Assembly: GCA_001775445.1 (NCBI GenBank)
Contig: MEWV01000002.1
Coordinates: 1-35,319, forward strand
Reading direction: 5' to 3'
DNA from: Candidatus Adlerbacteria bacterium RIFCSPHIGHO2_02_FULL_54_18
GTDB taxonomy: Bacteria > Patescibacteriota > Minisyncoccia > Phycocordibacterales > SBAW01
DNA: 35,319 bases
Part shown: piece by piece, positions 30,395-35,319 of the stretch
How the letters are laid out: each line of letters begins with the position of its first letter
Position numbering within the stretch: the first letter of the stretch is position 1
The notes under the pieces: model-generated
What the model saw: the letters and a program-made list of their open reading frames with translations, nothing else
Told to the model about the DNA's origin: nothing
Database searches by the model: none
Program-made: the position numbers and the translations under genes

Positions 30395-30907
30395 ATGACT
30401 GAAATCCAACGTAATCTTGCTGTAGGTATAGGAATCGCCGCGCTTCTTGGCGCGGGAGTATATTATTACGCCACTCGTAGCCCGTTGCCTGCTCCGGGCG
30501 GCCAAACGGCAACCAGCACTCCGACAATCGGCGGGATAGGGGCTACCGGCGACTACACCGTAGAGGAGGTTGAGATTGAGACTCCGCCGCCCACTATCAG
30601 GCCAGTCATCATAAGCGCCGACCTTTCGGCCGAGGCCAGGGCGGCCATAGTGGCTCACTTTGAGGAGAATAAAAAACTGCTTGCCAAGGACCCATACAAC
30701 TTCAACGCGTGGCTTGACCTCGCCATACTCTATAAGATAGGCGGCGATTATCGCGGGGCCGAAGCCATCTGGCTCTACGCAACCAAGGCCTGGCCCACGA
30801 GCCCCATTGCGTACAACAACCTAGGAGATTTGTACCAAAACTTCCTCAAGGACCCTCTAAAAGCGAAGTTCTACTACGACCAAGCGGCTAAACTCAAAAC
30901 TCCCTAG
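30395..30907 (+). CDS. Membrane-anchored TPR-like protein
   Basis: A 170-aa protein with one N-terminal transmembrane segment (residues 8-26, LAVGIGIAALLGAGVYYYA) and a Pro/Thr-rich linker (TATSTPTIGG ... PPPTIRP). The C-terminal helical part has at least two tetratricopeptide-like units: AWLDLAILYKIGGDYRGAEAIWLYATKAWP and AYNNLGDLYQNFLKDPLKAKFYYDQAAKL. TPRs mediate protein contacts, so this is probably a scaffold facing the outside of the membrane. The ATG at 30395 is set by the TATACT box. No enzyme motif is seen. Confidence 0.75.
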   Translation: MTEIQRNLAVGIGIAALLGAGVYYYATRSPLPAPGGQTATSTPTIGGIGATGDYTVEEVEIETPPPTIRPVIISADLSAEARAAIVAHFEENKKLLAKDPYNFNAWLDLAILYKIGGDYRGAEAIWLYATKAWPTSPIAYNNLGDLYQNFLKDPLKAKFYYDQAAKLKTP

Positions 30908-31019
30908 ATAACGCTTAGTTATCCACACCCCGTCTTAGCTAGGTGCTATTAGAAGCGTATACTTAGAGGCGTTATAGGGGCAGGTCTCTTTACTAGTATT
31001 TTATAGTTTTGCATTATTT
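30908..31019 (+). other. Intergenic region with hairpin and -10-like boxes
   Basis: It starts with a GATAAC/GTTATC hairpin (30907-30923) overlapping a perfect DnaA-box sequence TTATCCACA (30919-30927). TATACT (30958-30963) and TATAGT (31002-31007) are possible -10 boxes for the next gene, the second 12 nt before its ATG. No RNA gene is recognised. Confidence 0.35.
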
Positions 31020-31607
31020 ATGAAATTTTCTCTGCGTGGCACAGTGCGGCATATTGTACTCTCCGTACTCTCGGTTCTCGGCGGCGTAACTTTGGGCGCG
31101 GTGCTTGTCGGCGCGGCCACCACTATCAGCACCAATATTGCCACAGACGGTACACTGGCCATCACCAGCTCCTCCACTGTTCAGGCGCTCAACGTCGGCG
31201 GCGCTCTTTTGGCAAACGACACACTTAACGTGGTTGGTTCCTCGACCGTTCAGGCGTTAAATGTCGGCGGGGCGGGTATGCTCTCCTCCACGACCGCAAC
31301 AGGTCTTAAGGTCGGTCAGACCGGCACGCGCCACACTGGCATAATTTCCGGCTATTGCACCATAGCGGCGGCGGCACACACTGCCACGACCACCAAACAG
31401 TTTACCTGCGCGTCGGCGACCGGCATTACCACTTCTTACAAGGTGTTCGTACAATCAACCTCGTCTTTGCCCTCAATGTTCGTAATTCAATCCGCGACAT
31501 CTTCAACCGACGCTATTGAAGTGCGAATCTTCAACACAGGTCTCGGCACCACCACCGCTGGCGGTCTGGAGGGCCCAACATCACTCAACTTCTGGGCTGT
31601 CCTCTAG
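31020..31607 (+). CDS. Exported beta-rich surface protein (hypothetical)
   Basis: A 195-aa protein. The N-terminal signal sequence (residues 1-33, positive then VLSVLSVLGGVTLGAVLVGAA) is followed by Thr/Ser/Val-rich beta-type sequence. Residues about 50-90 contain a duplicated unit SSTVQALNVGGA spaced 23 residues apart, also seen in the DNA near 31170 and 31239. This is a short beta-solenoid or adhesin-like repeat. The rest (CTIAAAAHTATTTKQFTCASATGIT ... LNFWAVL) resembles the C-terminal domain of phage-tail or pilus-like surface proteins only loosely. The function is unknown, and envelope location is inferred from the signal. Confidence 0.6.
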   Translation: MKFSLRGTVRHIVLSVLSVLGGVTLGAVLVGAATTISTNIATDGTLAITSSSTVQALNVGGALLANDTLNVVGSSTVQALNVGGAGMLSSTTATGLKVGQTGTRHTGIISGYCTIAAAAHTATTTKQFTCASATGITTSYKVFVQSTSSLPSMFVIQSATSSTDAIEVRIFNTGLGTTTAGGLEGPTSLNFWAVL

Positions 31608-31628
31608 GGTTTGTAACGATTCATCATT

Positions 31629-32501
31629 ATGAAAAAGTTACTTACCCGAACAGGGATAGTCATTGCGCTCTTGCTTCCCTCGCTCGCGTTCGCGGCGTAT
31701 GACGACGTTACACTTACTACCGATACGGTACTGAGCGTCAATGGAGTGACGATGAACATAACAAGTTCAAGCGCCACAATGGAGACGCTTACCGTAAACT
31801 CAACCAACTTCTCCGTTAATGTTCTTTCGGGCTCCACGCTCACCGTTACAGCCGCGTCTCAAAAGGTCATGAGCATCTCCACGGAGCCGGTGGTGTCGGT
31901 GACGACAACATGTACCTCCTCTACCTCCTCGTTTACCTACACCGCCTCGGTCACCGCGACCATTACCGTTACACCCTCCTCTACTGCATGTCCTTTGACA
32001 ACCAGCTCTACTTCCTCCGGCGGCGGGGGTTCTCCAAGTCTCATCGGCGGCGGGGGTGGCGGCGGGGGTTCGTCGGCGCCCTCTACACCCGCGTCCACTC
32101 CTGCTTCGACACCAACGCCCTCAAACCCTGTCTCGGGACTCTCCTCTGTTCAGGTTGAGGCTATCCTTTCGCTCTTGGCATCGTTTGATGCCGATGCGGC
32201 GACTATAGCCAATGTCCGTGCGGCGCTCTATGGTCAGGCGAGCACGGGAACTGGTTCCTCGGTCAGCGCCTTCGTCCGCAATCTTGAGCTCGGCATGAGT
32301 GGCGCGGACGTCAAAGCCCTGCAGGTCTACCTCAACACGCATGGCTACGTTGTTTCGTCTTCAGGTCCCGGCTCACCGGGCAACGAGACGAGTAAGTTCG
32401 GCGGTGCCACCAAAGCGGCGCTCATCAAGTTCCAAAAAGCGATGGGCATCACGCCTGCGGTGGGCTACTTCGGACCCAAGACGCGAGCAGCGGCAAAATA
32501 G
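31629..32501 (+). CDS. Exported protein with C-terminal peptidoglycan-binding domain
   Basis: A 290-aa protein. It has a signal peptide (MKKLLTRTGIVIALLLPSLAFA), a beta-rich N-terminal half (VTLTTDTVLSVNGVTMNITS ...), and a Ser/Gly/Pro linker with GGGG blocks. A helical module follows (ILSLLASFDADAATIANVRAAL), then a PG_binding_1-like domain (LELGMSGADVKALQVYLNTHGY ... KFGGATKAALIKFQKAMGI ... YFGPKTRAA). The last two modules are close paralogues of the N-terminal modules of the S-layer-like protein, but here they are at the C-terminus. The protein is probably held to the cell wall. A very strong terminator follows. Confidence 0.8.
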   Translation: MKKLLTRTGIVIALLLPSLAFAAYDDVTLTTDTVLSVNGVTMNITSSSATMETLTVNSTNFSVNVLSGSTLTVTAASQKVMSISTEPVVSVTTTCTSSTSSFTYTASVTATITVTPSSTACPLTTSSTSSGGGGSPSLIGGGGGGGGSSAPSTPASTPASTPTPSNPVSGLSSVQVEAILSLLASFDADAATIANVRAALYGQASTGTGSSVSAFVRNLELGMSGADVKALQVYLNTHGYVVSSSGPGSPGNETSKFGGATKAALIKFQKAMGITPAVGYFGPKTRAAAK

Positions 32502-32523
32502 CCAACAACCGGATTTAAGTGAT

Positions 32524-32560
32524 AAAATAAATATCCAGGATCGTCCTGGATATTTATTTT
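32524..32560. terminator. 17-bp perfect inverted repeat, bidirectional terminator
   Basis: Arms 32524-32540 and 32544-32560 are exact reverse complements around TCG, with an AT-rich outer part and a T-rich end on either strand. It separates the surface-protein genes from the SET gene. Confidence 0.85.
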
Positions 32561-32568
32561 AGGTACCT

Positions 32569-32991
32569 ATGGCTAAATGTAAATCAAAATATACGGTGGG
32601 TAACTATGCCTTGCGGGTAAGGCGCTCAAAAACCGGTAACGGGCTCTTTACCGAAGAGTTCATACCTAAAAGTGCATGCATTATAAAGTACACGGGTCGC
32701 CTCGTGGGTAAAGCCGAGCAATACAGTGATTCTGGTAAATATCTTTTTTGGGTTGGCAAAAATTCGATGATTAATGGCAACATCCCTTCCAATAAGGCGC
32801 GTTTCATCAACCACTCGTGCAAACCAAACTGCGAAGCGAGCGGCCCGAAGGGCCGCGTGTTCATCTCCGCCCTGCGCCGCATCAAAGCCGGGGAAGAACT
32901 AACCTACGACTATGGCGACGAATACTTCGAAAAGCACATCGCCCCCAAAGGATGCCGTTGCACCACCTGCACAATCAAGGACGGTCCTTGA
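32569..32991 (+). CDS. SET-domain protein (putative lysine methyltransferase)
   Basis: A 140-aa protein that is almost only a SET domain. It has the start G-N-Y-A-L-R-V-R/S-K-T-G-N-G-L-F, IIKYTGRLVG, the SAM and catalytic motif RFINHSCKPNCE (79-89), GEELTYDYG (108-116, catalytic Tyr) and a post-SET zinc motif GCRCTTC (Cys129, 131, 134 with Cys84 of NHSC). SET enzymes methylate lysines with SAM. They are mainly eukaryotic but known in scattered bacteria. The C-terminal TIKDGP is encoded by a palindrome shared with the RAYT gene. The substrate is unknown, and horizontal origin is possible. Confidence 0.9.
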   Translation: MAKCKSKYTVGNYALRVRRSKTGNGLFTEEFIPKSACIIKYTGRLVGKAEQYSDSGKYLFWVGKNSMINGNIPSNKARFINHSCKPNCEASGPKGRVFISALRRIKAGEELTYDYGDEYFEKHIAPKGCRCTTCTIKDGP

Positions 32992-32997
32992 TTGTGC
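32969..32997. repeat. REP-like palindrome, copy 1 (SET C-terminus)
   Basis: Two 14-nt arms (32969-32982 and 32984-32997) are perfect reverse complements around a single G, with core AATCAAGGAC-G-GTCCTTGATT. It encodes the last residues of the SET protein and its stop, and lies just upstream of the RAYT gene. Confidence 0.88.
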
Positions 32998-33010
32998 TAA
33001 ACTGAGTTTA

Positions 33011-33706
33011 ATGCTCAGGGACAAGCCCTTCATAAACGGCGAAACATACCACCTCTTCAACAGAGGTGCCCATAAACAGACTATTTTTACAAACGAGGAA
33101 GACTACTGCCGTTTTTTAGTGCTTTTGTTTTTTTCAAACACTAAGGAGCGTGTCCAACTAGGAAATCTCCTGCAAAATCAAGGACGGTCCTTGATTAGTC
33201 TTTTAGGGGAGGATGTCGACCAATCCTTGGTTGATATTTTTTCCTATACTCTGATGCCTAACCATTTTCATTTGGTGATAAGGCAAAAAGCCGACGACGG
33301 TGTTTCCAAGTTTATGAGGAAGCTCGCCACAGCATACTCTATGTACTTCAATATTAAATACGACCACAGTGGAGTCTTATTTCAAGGACGTTTCAAGAGC
33401 AGGCATATAGGAAATGAAGCTTATTTTCGGTACATATTTGCTTATGTGCACTTGAATTCACTTGATTTGTTTGAACCTGGTTGGGAGGAGCAAGGATTAA
33501 AAAACCTTGATGGGGCTAGGCAATATGTAAATTCCTACCGGTACTCTAGTTTTTTTGATTATGTTGGCAATGACCGCCCCGAAAAAGCATTATTATCCTT
33601 GAGCCAAGCGCCAGAGTTTTTAACGACGCAGAATGACTTGGAAGCATTACTCCAGTCTTTCAATCAAGGACAGTCCTTGATTGTGGATGTGGATAGAAAA
33701 GGGTAA
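33011..33706 (+). CDS. REP-associated tyrosine transposase (RAYT, Y1/HUH family)
   Basis: A 231-aa single-strand nuclease of the TnpA-REP type. The motifs are FINGETYHLFNRGAHKQTIF (N-terminal GxxYHV-like), YTLMPNHFHLV (HUH: His85, His87), a later helix with ATAYSMYFNIKY (catalytic Tyr candidate, Tyr109) and GVLFQGRFKSRHI. The ATG at 33011 starts MLRDKPFINGETYH and lies 19 nt after the SET stop. Palindrome copies 2 and 3 are inside the gene and encode QNQGRSLIS (about 55-63) and NQGQSLIVD near the C-terminus. The gene looks intact. Confidence 0.92.
   Translation: MLRDKPFINGETYHLFNRGAHKQTIFTNEEDYCRFLVLLFFSNTKERVQLGNLLQNQGRSLISLLGEDVDQSLVDIFSYTLMPNHFHLVIRQKADDGVSKFMRKLATAYSMYFNIKYDHSGVLFQGRFKSRHIGNEAYFRYIFAYVHLNSLDLFEPGWEEQGLKNLDGARQYVNSYRYSSFFDYVGNDRPEKALLSLSQAPEFLTTQNDLEALLQSFNQGQSLIVDVDRKG
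33176..33196. repeat. REP-like palindrome, copy 2 (inside the RAYT gene)
   Basis: AATCAAGGAC-G-GTCCTTGATT, with 10-nt arms around one G. The core is identical to copy 1, and it is read in frame as part of NQGRSLI. Confidence 0.88.
33661..33683. repeat. REP-like palindrome, copy 3 (RAYT C-terminus)
   Basis: CAATCAAGGAC-A-GTCCTTGATTG, with 11-nt arms around one A. It encodes NQGQSLI near the end of the transposase. Only the central base of the core differs from copies 1 and 2. Confidence 0.88.
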
Positions 33707-33730
33707 CCGTGGTGGTACAATCTGAAGAAT

Positions 33731-34336
33731 ATGAAGAGATCGCTGAGCGTTGTGTGGTGGTGGGTACGTTGGCCGTTGATGGTGCTTGGGTTTTTGTATG
33801 CCGTCTTAGTCGGCTTTCGAACCTTTATGCTTTTTGACGAGGAGAAGACGGCCGAGGCGGTCGCTGCCATACATGCGCAGCGCATTACGCTTGCCGATGT
33901 AGAGGGGGCAAACTTGCCGCCGGTTCCTGACGAATCCGAAAACAATGCGACGGTGGCGGGTGTCGACACAAACAACAACGGCGTTCGCGACGACGTCGAG
34001 CTGGCAATCTTTAAAAAATACCCCAATTCCGCCAAAATCCGCGCAGCGGAGTTGCAGTATGCGATGGCTTTACAGTTGATGCTGACTAGCGTATATAATA
34101 CCGAAACCTGGATTGCTGCCGCAGTAGAGACTTCTCGCGGAGCTGCTTGTATTGGAGAGACTGTATTTAATAAAGACCTGAGCGTCTACCGGGGCCGGAT
34201 TGAAGAAGTAGAAGAAATGGTAACGAATACTTCTGAGCGACAACATGCAGAGGATAGGGCGTATAACTTTACTACCAGTTATGGTCTTCCTAATACTGAG
34301 CTATGCAACATAGGTTTAGACACATTGCCCAATTAG
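33731..34336 (+). CDS. Membrane-anchored protein with a calcium-loop-like motif (hypothetical)
   Basis: A 201-aa protein. A basic N-terminus and one transmembrane helix (residues 12-33, WVRWPLMVLGFLYAVLVGF) are followed by an outer part. Near residue 78 is GVDTNNNGVRDDVE, a D-x-N-x-N-G-x-x-D-D pattern like thrombospondin type 3 or EF-hand-like calcium loops, frequent in CPR surface proteins. The rest is helical with two cysteines (CIGETVF, LCNIGLD). No enzyme motif is seen. Its 3' end overlaps the next gene by 34 nt, so they are probably one transcription unit. Confidence 0.65.
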   Translation: MKRSLSVVWWWVRWPLMVLGFLYAVLVGFRTFMLFDEEKTAEAVAAIHAQRITLADVEGANLPPVPDESENNATVAGVDTNNNGVRDDVELAIFKKYPNSAKIRAAELQYAMALQLMLTSVYNTETWIAAAVETSRGAACIGETVFNKDLSVYRGRIEEVEEMVTNTSERQHAEDRAYNFTTSYGLPNTELCNIGLDTLPN

Positions 34337-35319
34337 GGATTATTCTCTTTTTATTTCCATTGTTTGCCCAGGCGGAATGTTCCTCCAGTGGGTATACTGT
34401 TGTTTTTGTAAATGGAATTTTTAATACAGAGAAGCAAGCAAGGACTAGTGCAGACGAGTTGCAGTTCAAACTTGGAGAAACTTTTAACTCGGAGTCAGTA
34501 ATAGTTCGAACAGGGTACAACCCCTCTCATCTCGCGGGGTTGGGGGACTTGGCCCAGGTTGTTGCTCAGAGTTTTGGGGCTTCTGTCTCGACTTTTGATA
34601 GAGATACTATTTTGTTGCAAATCCACCCTGAGGTCACAACCAGAAAAGTTTTTTTGATAGGGCACTCCCAGGGGACGCTGTACACTAACAACATATACGA
34701 CTACCTCTTGGATAATGGCGAACCGAAGAAATCGGTAGGGGTATACAACATCGCTACACCGGCAAACTATGTTGCAGGCGGCGGTGCCTACCTCACTTCG
34801 AAAACTGACTTTATCATCCAAGCGTATGAGGAGTATGCCAGGAAGGCCGGTGCTCTTGCTCCCCTGCCCTCCAACGCGCAGCTCGACTTTGGGGCCGCGG
34901 TGGGCAACGGACACTCTTTTACAGACATATATTTAACCTATGCTGGAGAGCGCATAGTCGGTGACATACAACACGGGCTTGCGCGGCTTACGGCAGAAGA
35001 GGGTACCGCGACGGAAGGATGCTTTACTCCTCCGGACGGCGGTCTCGGCTACAAGACAAAACAGGCGTTGTATGCCGTGGCTGATCCGGCGGCTATCGGT
35101 TTGAAAGTCGCAGCAGTTACCGGATTTAAGGGAGCCGCCGTAGCCGTCGGTGGAGTTAAAAGCGGGCTCGCTGCCGTTGGTTCTTTTTTTGCGTCTGGTG
35201 CGGCCGCGGTTACGCCAAAACCGCGGACGGAGAATTTGCCCGGGAGTTTTAATATAGTAAAAAAAATATACGGCTCGAGCGTTAGCGAGGAGGACTTAAA
35301 AGATTTGCTTGGAGAAAAT
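34303..35319 (+). CDS. Secreted alpha/beta-hydrolase-like protein (3' end cut by window)
   Basis: An open frame from ATG 34303 runs to the window edge (339 codons, no stop). The signal peptide (MQHRFRHIAQLGIILFLFPLFAQA then ECSSSG) has no lipobox. VVFVNGIFNT, where a lipase-like oxyanion region would be, is followed by VFLIGHSQGTLYTNNIYDYL, whose GHSQG is the nucleophile elbow of serine hydrolases. VGVYNIATPANYV fits the next strand, and GNGHSFTDIYL supplies a candidate catalytic histidine. A long Ala/Gly/Val-rich part follows. It overlaps the preceding gene by 34 nt. The fold is inferred from the motif; the substrate is unknown. Confidence 0.72.
   Translation, partial: MQHRFRHIAQLGIILFLFPLFAQAECSSSGYTVVFVNGIFNTEKQARTSADELQFKLGETFNSESVIVRTGYNPSHLAGLGDLAQVVAQSFGASVSTFDRDTILLQIHPEVTTRKVFLIGHSQGTLYTNNIYDYLLDNGEPKKSVGVYNIATPANYVAGGGAYLTSKTDFIIQAYEEYARKAGALAPLPSNAQLDFGAAVGNGHSFTDIYLTYAGERIVGDIQHGLARLTAEEGTATEGCFTPPDGGLGYKTKQALYAVADPAAIGLKVAAVTGFKGAAVAVGGVKSGLAAVGSFFASGAAAVTPKPRTENLPGSFNIVKKIYGSSVSEEDLKDLLGEN

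Larger units (their letters stand above)
32969..33706 (+). mobile_element. RAYT transposase with its three REP-like palindromes
   Basis: A Y1 (HUH) transposase gene is flanked on both sides, and interrupted in frame, by the same ~21-nt palindrome (32969-32997, 33176-33196, 33661-33683). In RAYT systems the transposase recognises such palindromes, so these are likely its recognition or dispersal units. Confidence 0.75.

Noticed and set aside
32912..33010. Longer RAYT start inside the SET gene
   Set aside because: The extra N-terminal residues are the shifted-frame reading of the SET C-terminus; the family N-terminus begins at ATG 33011.
1..35319. tRNA, rRNA, tmRNA or riboswitch genes
   Set aside because: I looked through all intergenic gaps and found no cloverleaf, TPsiC-like segment or conserved riboswitch core. 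The gaps are mostly under 100 nt.

Overview
The window looks like a chromosomal segment of a Candidate Phyla Radiation (Patescibacteria) bacterium, most likely one of the Parcubacteria. The reasons are compact or overlapping housekeeping genes, many start codons lying only 6-10 nt after a -10-like box with no Shine-Dalgarno site, an EF-P without the usual PGKG loop, shortened RecO and GlyRS, large exported proteins with peptidoglycan-binding modules, and a diversity-generating retroelement (DGR). The lineage call is inferred from gene content and style. No rRNA or tRNA gene was seen.

Region 1 (1-18.3 kb) is housekeeping. A pyrimidine/dTTP block has thyA (partial) and dcd on the minus strand, divergent from tmk. 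Then follow glyA, a DUF2914-type membrane protein, argS, ileS with an inserted histidine-phosphatase domain, recO, a surface protein, glyS, an AI-2E-family transporter, metG, tatD and the classical rpsF-ssb-rpsR operon. efp faces rpsR.

Region 2 (18.4-21.9 kb) holds an ECF-type sigma factor, a small membrane protein and a complete DGR. The DGR has a 162-codon target gene whose last 37 codons are the variable repeat (VR), tandem hairpins, a 111-bp template repeat (TR), an avd-like accessory gene on the opposite strand, and a reverse transcriptase with YADD. VR and TR differ at 14 of 111 positions, and 12 of these are adenines in TR, the mark of adenine-specific mutagenic retrohoming. An 8-G tract lies where the 5' ends of avd and RT meet. 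One more G would give both genes upstream ATG starts.

Region 3 (21.9-26.4 kb) contains recA, a small Ig-like exported protein and ftsK on the minus strand, then a helix-turn-helix regulator on the plus strand.

Region 4 (26.4-35.3 kb) is the cell-surface and accessory part. A 1165-aa S-layer-like protein has its own long leader and a very strong terminator. It is followed by a membrane-anchored TPR protein and two more exported proteins, one of which reuses the peptidoglycan-binding module of the S-layer-like protein. Next come a SET-domain protein and a REP-associated tyrosine transposase (RAYT). Three copies of one palindrome lie at the SET C-terminus, inside the RAYT gene and at the RAYT C-terminus. 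The window ends with an anchored protein carrying a calcium-loop-like motif and a secreted alpha/beta-hydrolase-like protein cut by the window edge.
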